Shown here: positions 9,201-17,247 of the stretch, piece by piece
Position numbering within the stretch: the stretch's first letter is position 1
How the letters are laid out: each line of letters opens with the position of its first letter
Origin: Pseudomonas fluorescens
GTDB taxonomy: Bacteria > Pseudomonadota > Gammaproteobacteria > Pseudomonadales > Pseudomonadaceae
NCBI RefSeq assembly: GCF_902497625.1
Contig: NZ_CABVGX010000045.1
Span: 1-47,351 of the forward strand
DNA: 47,351 nt
Direction of reading: 5' to 3'
Program-made: the position numbers and the translations under genes
The notes under the pieces: model-generated
The model's input: only the letters and a program-made list of their open reading frames with translations
Told to the model about the DNA's origin: nothing
The model's database searches: none

Positions 9201-9291
9201 GATTATTATCGCTACATTGCTGACGCTGCTTTTTTTGCCGGCGCTGTATGTGGCCTGGTACAAGATTCGCGAGCCGCAGAAAGCGGCGTAA
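6241..9291 (+). CDS. triC: RND multidrug efflux pump (TriC-like)
   Basis: The 1016-residue length matches the HAE1/RND pumps and is within one residue of P. aeruginosa TriC as I recall it. The N-terminus has the GREEDPSF motif, and a porter domain follows the first membrane helix. Membrane segment 4 carries the proton-relay pair D404-D405 in LLVDDAMI. The second half repeats the fold, starting near residue 520, and ends with a helix bundle around residues 860-1010. It works in the inner membrane, exchanging protons for export of drugs or detergent-like compounds. It is the last gene of a three-gene operon. No regulator is adjacent, so its control is not visible here. Confidence 0.9.
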   Translation: MKGSFNLSEWALKHQSFVWYLMFVALLMGVFSYMNLGREEDPSFTIKTMVIQTRWPGATQEETLKQVTDRIEKKLEELDSLDYVKSYTRPGESTVFVYLRDTTSAKDIPDIWYQVRKKINDIRGDFPQGLQGPGFNDEFGDVFGSVYAFTADGLSMRQLRDYVEQVRAEIREVPGLGKVEMVGEQDEVLYLNFSTRKLAALGIDQGQVVQSLQSQNAVTPAGVIEAGPERISVRTTGQFKSEKDLANVNLRLNDRFYRLADIAEISRGYVDPSTPEFRFNGQPGIGLAIAMKKGGNIQEFGKALHQRMDELTADLPVGVGVHKVSDQAEVVEEAVGGFTSALFEAVVIVLIVSFISLGVRAGLVVACSIPLVLAMVFVFMEYSGITMQRISLGALIIALGLLVDDAMITVEMMVTRLEMGETKEQAATFAYTSTAFPMLTGTLVTVAGFVPIGLNASSAGEYTFTLFAVIAVAMLVSWVVAVLFAPVIGVHILSAKVKPHNEEPGRIGRAFNGGMLWAMRNRWWAIGITIALFAASVFSMQFVQNQFFPSSDRPEILVDLNLPQNASIAETRKAVDKLEESLKGDPDIVRWSTYIGEGAIRFYLPLDQQLQNPYYAQLVIVSKGLESRAALSARLNERLRKEFVGIGSYVQALEMGPPVGRPIQYRVSGKDIDQVRKHAIELATELDKNSHIGEIIYDWNEPGKVLRIDIAQDRARQLGLSSEDVANLMNSIVVGAPVTQVNDDIYLINVVGRAVDAERGTPETLQNLQIVTPSGTSIPLLAFATVRYELEQPLVWRRDRKPTITIKAAVRDEIQPTDLVKQLKPAIDKFAEGLPVGYKVATGGTVEESGKAQGPIAKVVPLMLFLMATFLMIQLHSVQKMFLVASVAPLGLIGVVLALIPTGTPMGFVAILGILALIGIIIRNSVILVTQIDAYEKDGYAPWDAVLQATEHRRRPILLTAAAASLGMIPIAREVFWGPMAYAMIGGIIIATLLTLLFLPALYVAWYKIREPQKAA

Positions 9292-9305
9292 TAAGCGAGC
9301 GCATA

Positions 9306-9394
9306 TCGCGGGCAAGCCACGCTCCCACAGTTGTTAAGTCGACGTCGGAGTTTGTGAACGACGTAAACCCTGTGGGGGCGTGGCTTGCCCGCGA
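9306..9394. repeat. REP-type inverted repeat between convergent genes
   Basis: Bases 9306-9330 pair with 9370-9394 over 25 positions with one wobble mismatch; the core reads GGCAAGCCACGCTCCCACAG. It sits between the convergent triC and methyltransferase genes and may act as a bidirectional 3'-end hairpin. Confidence 0.85.
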
Positions 9395-9428
9395 AGGCGT
9401 CAGCTCAAGCGATGGAAGTCCAAAGGCT

Positions 9429-10055
9429 TCACACCTTACGCCAGACACTGGCCAACCAAGGCTGCTGCGCCAGTGGCAGCCCCGCTGGCCGGTAGTAGTG
9501 CTCCAGTTCGACGAAACCTGCTTCAGTCAACAATGCCTGCCATGCCTGCAGGTCGTGATACGCGCCGTAGCGTGGCCCATTCCAGCCCTCCTGATTGTCG
9601 CCACGTGGATTGGAGCTGAATAACACACCGTCCGGTTTCAACGTTGCGCGCAGCTCCTTCAACACCCGCGGCAATTCCTGACGCGGGATATGAAACAGCA
9701 CCGCATTGGCAAAAACCCCGTCGAAACGTTCGGCAGGTAAATCCAGCTTCAGAAAATCCTGCTGCCAGACCTCGCATCCGCTGTCTTCACGGGCCATCTG
9801 CGCAAACTTCTCCGAGCCATCCAGCCCTACAGCGGTGTGGCCCAGGCGCGTGAAGGTTTGCAGATCCCGCCCGGGCCCGCAGCCAAAGTCGAGGATGTCG
9901 AACGGTGCCGCCCCGTGAATATGCCGTATCAGCGCATCAATGTTTTGACTGACGTCGTGATCGCGCGTCCCATCGCGAAAACCCTCGGCTACCGAGTTGT
10001 AATGGCCGAGGGTGGTAGCGGTGATCTGCTGGAGGTCGTCGGGGGTCTGTTTCAT
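9429..10055 (-). CDS. Class I SAM-dependent methyltransferase
   Basis: A 208-residue methyltransferase with motif I ILDFGCGPGRDL (about 54-65) for S-adenosylmethionine binding, an acidic end to beta 2 (VGLDGS), and FDGVFANAVLFHIP as the post-II/III region. The fold matches small Methyltransf_11/25-type enzymes, whose substrates cannot be read from sequence. It stands alone between two REP elements, convergent with triC, so context does not help. Its proximity to the methionine transporter is suggestive but may be accidental. Confidence 0.8.
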   Translation of the reverse strand: MKQTPDDLQQITATTLGHYNSVAEGFRDGTRDHDVSQNIDALIRHIHGAAPFDILDFGCGPGRDLQTFTRLGHTAVGLDGSEKFAQMAREDSGCEVWQQDFLKLDLPAERFDGVFANAVLFHIPRQELPRVLKELRATLKPDGVLFSSNPRGDNQEGWNGPRYGAYHDLQAWQALLTEAGFVELEHYYRPAGLPLAQQPWLASVWRKV

Positions 10056-10124
10056 GGGATGGCTGCGTCAGGAATTGAGGTTTGCCGAATATACGCTTTC
10101 AAGGCCTACGCTGCTGCGCAGCCA

Positions 10125-10214
10125 ATCGCGAGCAGGCTCGCTCCCACAGTTGATTTCCAGCGCACACTGGATTTGTGCGCGACGATCCCCTGTGGGAGCG
10201 AGCCTGCTCGCGAT
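10125..10214. repeat. REP-type perfect inverted repeat
   Basis: A perfect 25-bp inverted repeat: 10125-10149 against 10190-10214. The core GAGCAGGCTCGCTCCCACAG is the same family as the elements at 25780 and 27255. It lies between the end of metI and the start of the methyltransferase gene. Confidence 0.9.
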
Positions 10215-10249
10215 GGCGGTGTCCCTGACGGCGATGATCAAAGCCTGAC

Positions 10250-10894
10250 TCAGCGCTTGTTCAGCCCCCGAGCCAACCGATCCCCGCCCAACTGAATCAC
10301 TGCGACCAACACCACCAGCAACACAATCACCGTCAACATGATTTGACTGTCAAAGCGCTGATACCCGTACCGATAGGCGATGTCCCCAAGCCCACCGGCA
10401 CCAATCGCCCCGGCCATCGCCGACGAGTTGATCATGGTCACCAAGGTGATCGTGAAAGCACCGACAATCCCAGGTAGCGCCTCAGGCAACAGCACGTGCC
10501 ATACGATGTGCCAACGTCGGCAGCCCATCGACTGCGCCGCTTCGATCAAGCCATGATCCACTTCGCGCAAACTGACTTCGGCAATCCGCGCAAAAAACGG
10601 CGTGGCGGCGATGGTCAGCGGTACGACAGCAGCCCACACGCCGTAGGTGGTGCCGACGATCAGCCGGGTGAACGGAATCAACGCCACCATCAGAATCAAG
10701 AACGGAATCGAGCGAAACAGGTTCACAAATGCGCCCAATGCGCGGTTCAGCGCGGGTGCTTCGTAGATCCCGCCCTTGGTGCTGGTGACCAGGATCACCG
10801 CCAGCGGAATACCCGCCAGCAGCGCAATCAGCGACGACACGCCGACCATCAAAAAGGTATCGATGAATCCCTGCAGCAAGCGATCAAACCACAT
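10250..10894 (-). CDS. metI: Methionine ABC transporter permease MetI
   Basis: This 214-residue inner-membrane permease has five or six hydrophobic helices and the ABC-permease coupling motif near EAAQSMGCRRWHIVWHVLLP, typical of MetI. It is the membrane channel for methionine import with MetN and MetQ. Its ATG overlaps the end of metN by 11 bases, so translation is probably coupled. It is the last gene of the metQ-metN-metI transcript and is followed by a REP hairpin. Confidence 0.93.
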   Translation of the reverse strand: MWFDRLLQGFIDTFLMVGVSSLIALLAGIPLAVILVTSTKGGIYEAPALNRALGAFVNLFRSIPFLILMVALIPFTRLIVGTTYGVWAAVVPLTIAATPFFARIAEVSLREVDHGLIEAAQSMGCRRWHIVWHVLLPEALPGIVGAFTITLVTMINSSAMAGAIGAGGLGDIAYRYGYQRFDSQIMLTVIVLLVVLVAVIQLGGDRLARGLNKR

Positions 10895-12005
10895 AACCCA
10901 ACACCTCTACTTGTTGCGCCCAATGGCTGGCGCGCTGACGCAATGCTTCGACACTCAGGGATGACGCCGTCACCGCTAACAACAATTGGCCGAGCGCGTG
11001 CCCCTGAATCCTTTCGACGCCGCCGTGCAGCAAGCGCACACGCCCATCCAGTGCGGCGAACAATGCGGCGAGATCCGGTTCGTCGGTGGCGCTGCCGGTG
11101 AAGCGCAGGCGCAGCACCAGGGCGGCTTCGGATGACACGGGCTGGGCCTGCAAACGGCTTTGCAGCTCCTCGGGCAAGCCATGTTGCAGCGGCGCGAGCA
11201 AGGTTTTGCTGACCTCATGCTGCGGGTTGCCGAAGACTTCCCAGACCGCCCCTTGCTCGACGATGCGCCCATGTTCCAGGACCACCACCCGGTCACAGAT
11301 GTCGCGGATGACCGCCATCTCATGGGTGATCAGTACGATGGTCAAACCCAGGCGCTGATTGATTTCGCGCAGCAGGTCGAGAATCGATTGCGTGGTCTCC
11401 GGATCGAGCGCGGAAGTGGCTTCGTCGCACAGCAGAATCTCCGGGTCATGCACCAGCGCACGTGCGATGCCGACACGCTGCTTCTGACCACCGGAGAGTT
11501 GCGCAGGATAGGCGTTGTGTTTGTCCTGCAGGCCCACCAGTTCCAGCAACGCGCGCACCCTTTGCGCGCGTTGTTCTTTCGGGACGCCTGCGACTTTCAG
11601 CGGCAGTTCGACGTTCTCCCACACCGTCTTGGCGGACATCAGATTGAAGTGCTGGAAAATCATGCCGATCCTTCGACGCAGCTTGACCAGAGTGTCTTCA
11701 TCGAACTCGCCGATGTCCACCTGATCAATCAGCACCCGTCCGGTGCTTGGTTGTTCGAGGCGGTTGATGGTGCGGATCAGCGACGATTTGCCGGCGCCGC
11801 TGCGGCCGATGATGCCGAATATCTCACCGTGCTGGATGGCCAGATCAATGCCGTGGAGTGCGGCGATCGGCCCTTGCTGGCTGTTATAGGTTTTGCCCAG
11901 GCCGATGAAACGCACGTGCGCACGATTGAAGTCGGGGTGCAGTTCGGTCTGTTCAGCTTTTGGTGACTCTGGAATTTCCAGTCGCCGTTGGATCGCGGCC
12001 GTCAT
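10884..12005 (-). CDS. metN: Methionine ABC transporter ATP-binding protein MetN
   Basis: A 373-residue ABC ATPase with Walker A GRSGAGKSS, signature LSGGQKQRVGIARAL and Walker B EILLCDEATSALDP. After about residue 270 it has the extra C-terminal domain typical of MetN (NIL/ACT-like), which in E. coli MetN binds methionine and shuts the transporter when the cell is replete. ATG 12005 is chosen because it lies two bases after the metQ stop codon; an in-frame ATG at 12020 would overlap metQ. About 35 residues precede the ATPase core, longer than in E. coli MetN. Confidence 0.93.
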   Translation of the reverse strand: MTAAIQRRLEIPESPKAEQTELHPDFNRAHVRFIGLGKTYNSQQGPIAALHGIDLAIQHGEIFGIIGRSGAGKSSLIRTINRLEQPSTGRVLIDQVDIGEFDEDTLVKLRRRIGMIFQHFNLMSAKTVWENVELPLKVAGVPKEQRAQRVRALLELVGLQDKHNAYPAQLSGGQKQRVGIARALVHDPEILLCDEATSALDPETTQSILDLLREINQRLGLTIVLITHEMAVIRDICDRVVVLEHGRIVEQGAVWEVFGNPQHEVSKTLLAPLQHGLPEELQSRLQAQPVSSEAALVLRLRFTGSATDEPDLAALFAALDGRVRLLHGGVERIQGHALGQLLLAVTASSLSVEALRQRASHWAQQVEVLGYVV

Positions 12006-12007
12006 GC

Positions 12008-12820
12008 TCAGCTTTCCCAACCGGCTTGATAGAGCTTGCCGTGAGCTTTATCCAGGGCGGCGCGAACGGCGGGCGAATGCTGATAGATGTCGACGAACTT
12101 GATCAGGCGCGGGTCGGTTTTGCTGTTCGGCTGGATGACGAACTGGATCACGTATTCCTTATGATCAAGACCATCGAACAGCAGTGCCGAGCCGGCATCG
12201 AAGGTCTTCGACAGACGGATGTAGGCGGGGTAGCCCTGGACCAGATCGGCGTCGTCGTACGCGCGCACCAGTTGTACGGCTTCCACCTGGAGAATTTTGA
12301 TCTTCTTCGGGTTGGCGATGATGTCTTCTTCGGTGGCCTTGTAGCCCACTCCGGGTTTAAGCGTGATCAGGCCGGCTTTGGCCAGCAGTTGCAGGCCGCG
12401 ACCGCTGTTGATCGGGTCGTTGGCGATGGCGACGCTGGCGCCGTCCGGCAATGCGTCGAAGCTTTTGTATTTTTTCGAATAGAGCCCGACGTTGTTGATG
12501 ATGCCGGGAGCGAACGGCACCAGATCAAAACCGGCGGCGGCTTTGGCGTTCTCCAGGAACGGGATGTGCTGGAAGTAATTCACGTCGATGTCGCCGGAGG
12601 CGAGGCTGACGTTGGGGGCGATCCAGTCGCTGAATTCCACGAGCTCGACCTTCAGTCCTTGTTTGCTGGCTTCTTCGACGGCGGCCTCCAGCGGAATGGC
12701 GAAAGCGGCGGTAGTGCCGACCTTAAGCGGCGTGTCGGCGGCGAAGGTGAGGGAGCTGAAGAGGCCGAAGGCCAGGGCCAGTGCTTTGACTGGGTGAGAG
12801 AGGTAGGTCTTTTTCATCAT
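12008..12820 (-). CDS. metQ: MetQ/NlpA-family methionine-binding protein
   Basis: A 270-residue periplasmic binding protein with a signal peptide ending LTFAADTP and no lipobox cysteine. Family motifs are present: DWIAPNVSLASGDIDVNYFQH and IANDPINSGRGLQLL. It starts the metQ-metN-metI operon. ATG 12820 (tandem ATG ATG AAA AAG) gives a proper signal peptide. The frame stays open upstream to 13018 only because it runs through the 95-bp repeats, so that extension is rejected. It is paralogous to the orphan metQ at 1555 but clearly divergent, which suggests different ligands, for example L-methionine versus D-methionine or methionine sulfoxide; that is a guess. Confidence 0.92.
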   Translation of the reverse strand: MMKKTYLSHPVKALALAFGLFSSLTFAADTPLKVGTTAAFAIPLEAAVEEASKQGLKVELVEFSDWIAPNVSLASGDIDVNYFQHIPFLENAKAAAGFDLVPFAPGIINNVGLYSKKYKSFDALPDGASVAIANDPINSGRGLQLLAKAGLITLKPGVGYKATEEDIIANPKKIKILQVEAVQLVRAYDDADLVQGYPAYIRLSKTFDAGSALLFDGLDHKEYVIQFVIQPNSKTDPRLIKFVDIYQHSPAVRAALDKAHGKLYQAGWES

Positions 12821-12843
12821 GAGTTTTCCAGTCAATAGTTGAA

Positions 12844-13119
12844 TGTGTTGCACACCTCTGTGGCGAGGGGGCTTGCCCCCGTTGGGTCGCGAAGCGGCCC
12901 CCAAACCATCCAATGAGGTGCATCGGTTAATACAGTCATGTGGTGCACACCTCTGTGGCGAGGGGGCTTGCCCCCGTCGGGTCGCGAAGCGGCCCCCAAA
13001 CCATCCAATGAGGTGCATCGGGTAAAACAGTCATGTGTTGCACACCTCTGTGGCGAGGGGGCTTGCCCCCGTTGGGTCGCGAAGCGGCCCCAAACCATCC
13101 AATGAGGTGCATCGGTAAA
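12844..13119. repeat. Three tandem copies of a 95-bp REP-containing unit upstream of metQ
   Basis: Near-identical units begin at 12844, 12939 and 13034, with an exact 95-base period. Each contains TGTGGCGAGGGGGCTTGCCC, then a GGGTCGCGAAGCGGCCCC block and ATCCAATGAGGTGCATCGG. Differences are limited to a few substitutions and one missing C in the third copy. The array fills the space between the monooxygenase gene and metQ, so the metQ promoter or leader must lie in or next to it. A lone inverted half (CCCCCTCGCCACAGGG) follows at about 13182-13197. Confidence 0.95.
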
Positions 13120-13197
13120 GCGGTCCGCAGGTTTTGCGACCGCTGCGCAGTCGGACGGGGCGATGCGGCGTCACGGCGGCCCCCCTCGCCACAGGGA

Positions 13198-14556
13198 TTA
13201 GTGTCGGTAGTGAGATCCGGTATGTTGCTCAGGCAGATGCGCCTCACCGTGAAACAGCTTTTCCCGCAAGCTGCCGTTGTCGTAGGCGGTCTTGTATGAC
13301 CCGCGCCGCTGCAGTTCCGGAATCACCAGTTCAATGAAATCCACATAGCTTTCCGGCGTGACAATCCGGGTCAGGTTGAAGCCATCCAGGCCGGTTTCAG
13401 CCATCCACGATTCGAGTTCGTCGGCCACTTGTTCCGGTGAACCGACCACCGTGATGTAACGGCCGCCGAGGGCGTGTTGCTCGAGCAGTTTGCGGCGGGT
13501 CCAGTCGTTGTTTTGCAGGTGTTTGGTTGCTGACTGGATCGCGTTGCTCTTCACGTACTGGATCGGTTCGTCAATGGCGTACTCGGAAAAATCGATCCCC
13601 GTCGATGCCGAGAAATGCGCAACGCCGGCTTCGGCACTGGCGTAGCTCAGGTATTGCGCGCGTTTCTCCCAGGCCAGGGCTTCAGTGGCGCCGACAATCA
13701 CGTTCAGGCCCATGAACACTTTGATATCCTCGGGATTGCGTCCGGCCTCGACCGCACTTGCGCGCACCTTGTCCACCTGAACCCGGGTCGATGGTTTGTT
13801 CTGGCCGCTGATGAACACACATTCCGCATGGCGCCCGGCGAACTGCAAACCGCGCTCCGAACTGCCCGCCTGAAACAGCACCGGGGTGCGCTGCGGCGAC
13901 GGCTCGCAGAGGTGATAACCCTCAACCTGATAGAACTCGCCCTTGTGCTCGACCTTGTGCACCTTCTCCGGCTGGGCGTAGATTCGCTGCTGCGGATCGT
14001 TCAGCACGGCATCGTTTTCCCAGCTGCCTTCCCAGAGTTTGTAGAGCACTTCGAGATACTCGTCGGCCTGGTCGTAACGGCGGTCGTGTTCGACCTGGCC
14101 GTTCAGCCCCATGGCCTTGGCGGCACTGTCGAGGTAGCCGGTGACAATGTTCCAGCCGACCCGGCCACGGCTCAGATGATCGAGCGTCGAGAGGCGTCGC
14201 GCGAACAGATAGGGCGGTTCGTAGGTGAGGTTGGCGGTGAGACCGAAACCGAGGTTTTTCGTGACCGCCGCCATGGCTGAAACCAGCAACAATGGATCGT
14301 TGACCGGCAACTGGATTGATTCCTTCAGCGGCACGTCTACCGAGTTCTGGTAGACGTCGTAAACGCCGACGATGTCGGCAATGAACAGGCCGTCAAAAAG
14401 GCCGCGCTCCAGCAGTTGCGCCAGTTCAGTCCAGTATTCGATGGTTTTGTATTGCGTCGAGGTGTCCCGTGGATGCGTCCACAGGCCATGATTGATGTGC
14501 CCGATGCAGTTCATGTTGAATGCGTTGAGGAGGATTTTCTTCTTCACGTCGGCCAT
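13198..14556 (-). CDS. DszA/NtaA/SnaA-type FMN-dependent monooxygenase (LLM class)
   Basis: A 452-residue bacterial luciferase-like oxygenase of the NtaA/SnaA/DszA group, recognisable from NAFNMNCIGHINHGLW at the start, LSRGRVGWNIVTGYLDSAA and FQAGSSERGLQFAGRHAE. Such enzymes use reduced FMN and oxygen to open C-S or C-N bonds; DszA attacks dibenzothiophene sulfone. It is translationally coupled to the upstream SfnB-type gene by a TGATG overlap at 14554-14558. Among methionine and cystine uptake genes, a role in freeing sulfur from an organic sulfur compound is likely, but the substrate is unknown. No flavin reductase gene is nearby, so reduced FMN must come from elsewhere. Confidence 0.85.
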   Translation of the reverse strand: MADVKKKILLNAFNMNCIGHINHGLWTHPRDTSTQYKTIEYWTELAQLLERGLFDGLFIADIVGVYDVYQNSVDVPLKESIQLPVNDPLLLVSAMAAVTKNLGFGLTANLTYEPPYLFARRLSTLDHLSRGRVGWNIVTGYLDSAAKAMGLNGQVEHDRRYDQADEYLEVLYKLWEGSWENDAVLNDPQQRIYAQPEKVHKVEHKGEFYQVEGYHLCEPSPQRTPVLFQAGSSERGLQFAGRHAECVFISGQNKPSTRVQVDKVRASAVEAGRNPEDIKVFMGLNVIVGATEALAWEKRAQYLSYASAEAGVAHFSASTGIDFSEYAIDEPIQYVKSNAIQSATKHLQNNDWTRRKLLEQHALGGRYITVVGSPEQVADELESWMAETGLDGFNLTRIVTPESYVDFIELVIPELQRRGSYKTAYDNGSLREKLFHGEAHLPEQHTGSHYRH

Positions 14557-15749
14557 CAGATAGTCCCCCGCAGCGGCGGGTTTTCATCGTTGAGGTAGTA
14601 GTTGCCGACAGCGTGATATTTCCAGCGCACCGGGTCATGCAGCGTGTGCACCCGGGCATTGCGCCAGTGCCGATCCAGCCCGTGTTCAGCCAGCGTGGCC
14701 TGACTGCCGGCCAGCTCGAACAGCGTGCTGCCGGCGGCGAGGGAAATCTCGGTGCTGATTGCGCGCGCTTCGGCGACGGCAATCGATGCGGCGGCGACCG
14801 TCTCGGCGTTGGTGTCGGCCTGGGCCTTGTCGAGAAATTCACCAGAGCGTTCCAGCAGTGCTTCAGCCGCATGCAGGCGAATGCTCAAATGACCAAAACC
14901 CTTCAACGTCAGCGGATCATTGACGGCTTGTTCGTGAGTGGCATCGATCCAGGGGCGGGTTTTGCTGCGCACGAAATGCAGTGCGTCTTCGTACGCGGCG
15001 CGGGCGATGCCGGTGTCGATGGCCGCGTGAAGAATTTGCGCCAGCGGGCCGACCGGGGTCGGACGTTCGAAGGCGCTTTGGAAAGGGACCACGTCTTGTG
15101 CCGCGATGTACACGTCTTCGAACACCACAGAACCGCTGCCGGTGGTGCGCTGGCCGAAACCGCTCCAATCGTCGATGACGGTCAGGCCTTGACTGTCGCG
15201 GGGCACGAACGCCAATTGCTGAACACCCTGTTCGTCCACCACTGAAGTCGGAATGCGTTGAGCGTAGATCGCGCCCGTGGCGTAAAACTTGCGCCCGTTG
15301 ATGCGATAACCTTCGCCGTCACGGCTCAGGCGGGTGACGCGATCGTGGGCGGTTTTGGTGCCGAGTTCAGCCAGCGCGTTGCCGAAGCGCTGCCCGGCCA
15401 GGACCTCGGCGTAGAGGCGTTTTTTCTGCTCGGTGCTGCCGTTCACGCGCAATACTTCCAGGGCGTAAAAATGGTTCTGCGGAATCTGCCCAAGCGAACC
15501 GTCGGCCTGGGCAATCAGGGCGATCACCTTGGCCAGCGTGACGTTGGAAACGCCGGCACCACCGTATTCCTTCGGCACGCTGATGCCCCACAGGCCGGAG
15601 CGCGAGAATACTTCCAGCTCCGGATAAGGCAAACGGCGCTCGCGGTCGCGCAGGGCGCTGTCGCGTCTGAAATCGTCGGCCAGATCGCTGGCGACGATCA
15701 TTGCTTGCTCATCGCTGGTAACGAACGCGACGGAGTGAGAAAGAGTCAT
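14556..15749 (-). CDS. SfnB-type sulfur-acquisition flavin oxidoreductase (copy 1)
   Basis: A 397-residue protein of the acyl-CoA dehydrogenase fold, in the SfnB/DszC branch that works as an FMN-dependent monooxygenase in sulfur scavenging rather than in beta-oxidation. Visible blocks are SVPKEYGGAGVS, SLGQIPQNHFYALE, RKFYATGAIYAQ, DDWSGFGQRTTGSGSV and HWRNARVHTLHDPVRWKYH. ATG 15749 follows GGAGA and gives the usual family length; the longer open frame upstream is rejected. It lies 38 bases after the stop of its paralogue and overlaps the downstream monooxygenase gene by one base, forming a three-gene operon. Confidence 0.87.
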   Translation of the reverse strand: MTLSHSVAFVTSDEQAMIVASDLADDFRRDSALRDRERRLPYPELEVFSRSGLWGISVPKEYGGAGVSNVTLAKVIALIAQADGSLGQIPQNHFYALEVLRVNGSTEQKKRLYAEVLAGQRFGNALAELGTKTAHDRVTRLSRDGEGYRINGRKFYATGAIYAQRIPTSVVDEQGVQQLAFVPRDSQGLTVIDDWSGFGQRTTGSGSVVFEDVYIAAQDVVPFQSAFERPTPVGPLAQILHAAIDTGIARAAYEDALHFVRSKTRPWIDATHEQAVNDPLTLKGFGHLSIRLHAAEALLERSGEFLDKAQADTNAETVAAASIAVAEARAISTEISLAAGSTLFELAGSQATLAEHGLDRHWRNARVHTLHDPVRWKYHAVGNYYLNDENPPLRGTI

Positions 15750-15787
15750 GTGTTTCTCCAGAGCTCTGGTAAAAAGTGTTCTGGTCG

Positions 15788-17032
15788 TTAGATCCAGGAA
15801 TGCCGACGGGGCAACGTGCCGTTCAGGTGGTAGCTGCCAACCGCGTGATATTTCCAGCGCACCGGGTCGTGCAGCGTGTGCACCCGGGCGTTGCGCCAAT
15901 GGCGGTCGAGGTTGAATTCGGCGAGGGTGGCGCGGCTGCCGGCCAGCTCGAAAAGCTTTTCGCTGGCCTGCAGAGAGACCTCGGTGGTGAGCACTTTGGC
16001 TTCCGCCACCGCAATCGAGGCGCGCGCGGCGGATTCGGCGCTGATCGGTGCGGCATTGACCTGGTCGAGGACATGTCCGGCTTTGCGCAGCAGCGCTTCA
16101 GCCGCGTGCAATTCAATTTTCAGCTTGCCGATGTCGGCGATCACATAGAGGTCATCACTGGCGCGATCGACCTTGGCGTCGATCCATGGCCGTGCCAGGG
16201 TCTTTACGAAGTGAATGGCGTCATCGATGGCGCCACGGGCGATGCCGGCGTCAATGGCTGCCTGGATCAGCTGCGACACGGCGCCTTGAATATTGGGCGT
16301 GTCGTTGATCTTCCAGTTGTCCACGACCAGCTCGGGGTCGACCCGCACGTTGTTCAGCAAAAGGGTTCCGCTGGCGGTGGTTCGCTGGCCGAAACCGGAC
16401 CAGTCATCGACGATACGCAGGCCAGGCGTGCCACGGCGAACGAAGGCCAGGACTTGCTTGCCATCGTCGTTCAGCGCCTTCACAGCGACCCAGTGCGCGA
16501 ACAGTGCTCCGGTGGAGTAGAACTTCTGCCCGCTGATGACCACGTCATCACCGTCAGTGGTGATTCGGGCTTTGAGTTCGAGGGTATTTTTGGTGCCGCG
16601 CTCCGGCCCGGCGTTGCCGATGCGCCAACCGTCGAGGACGCTCTTGAACAGCTGTTTCTTCTGCGCTTCGGTGGCGCAGCCCAATACCAGGTTGAGCAGC
16701 CCGAACTGGTTCTGCGGGATCTGCCCCAATGCCGGGTCCGCCGCGGAAATGATCGCGAACACCTCGGCCAGGGTGACGAACGAAACCTGCGGGCCGCCGT
16801 ACTCGCGCGGTACCGTGATACTGCCCAGACCACTGCCGGTGAACTGTTCGATTTCCGACCACGGCAGCTTGCGCTGACGGTCACGTCTGGACGCCTGCAA
16901 GCGGGCAACGTGCGCCAGTTCCCGGGCGGCCTTGATGGCTTGTGCGTCATTGCGCAGGATTTGCGCGGGCAACAACAGGGGGGCGACATCCCGTTCACTT
17001 TGGATGACGGCGTCTGCCAGACTGGACATCAT
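15788..17032 (-). CDS. SfnB-type sulfur-acquisition flavin oxidoreductase (copy 2)
   Basis: A 414-residue paralogue of the next gene, with the same ordered blocks: TVPREYGGPQVS, PALGQIPQNQFGL, QKFYSTGALFAHW, DDWSGFGQRTTASGTL and the near-identical C-terminal HWRNARVHTLHDPVRWKYH. It is the first gene of the sfnB-sfnB-dszA-like operon. Two ATGs in tandem (17032, 17029) follow GGGAGCGG. Two adjacent SfnB-type proteins may form a heteromer or act on different sulfur compounds. Transcription of sfn genes in P. putida is sigma-54 and SfnR dependent, but I found no good -24/-12 element upstream here. Confidence 0.87.
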   Translation of the reverse strand: MMSSLADAVIQSERDVAPLLLPAQILRNDAQAIKAARELAHVARLQASRRDRQRKLPWSEIEQFTGSGLGSITVPREYGGPQVSFVTLAEVFAIISAADPALGQIPQNQFGLLNLVLGCATEAQKKQLFKSVLDGWRIGNAGPERGTKNTLELKARITTDGDDVVISGQKFYSTGALFAHWVAVKALNDDGKQVLAFVRRGTPGLRIVDDWSGFGQRTTASGTLLLNNVRVDPELVVDNWKINDTPNIQGAVSQLIQAAIDAGIARGAIDDAIHFVKTLARPWIDAKVDRASDDLYVIADIGKLKIELHAAEALLRKAGHVLDQVNAAPISAESAARASIAVAEAKVLTTEVSLQASEKLFELAGSRATLAEFNLDRHWRNARVHTLHDPVRWKYHAVGSYHLNGTLPRRHSWI

Positions 17033-17247
17033 TGCCGCTCCCTGGCTGCACGCAATGCCCTGGCGATCTGCAATGGGGTGATTGTCTTCCGGACCATACC
17101 TACCTCACATCTCATGGGATCGCCGCGATTGTTGCGGCGACGAATAAACACGAATGTCCGGTGGTCCGGTGCATATACCGTAAGCGTGTATAAAAAATTA
17201 ATAAACTAACTTTTAGGAATATGGATAGAAGAGGGGTCTCGGCACGT

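Noticed and set aside
8625..9623. A 332-codon plus-strand frame overlapping the end of triC
   Set aside because: It is a shifted frame within triC that runs on through a REP element and into the antisense of the methyltransferase gene.
12821..13018. An N-terminal extension of metQ through the 95-bp repeats
   Set aside because: The frame is open only because the repeat has few stops. A proper signal peptide begins at 12820, and 95 is not a multiple of three, so the copies would be read in different frames.
12844..13119. CRISPR-like array
   Set aside because: The units are directly adjacent 95-bp copies with REP cores and no unique spacers, and no cas genes are near.
17033..17220. A sigma-54 (-24/-12) promoter for the sfnB-like operon
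   Set aside because: I looked for TGGCAC-N5-TTGCA on the minus strand. Only a loose GG-N10-GC match near the start codon was found, which is too weak to report.
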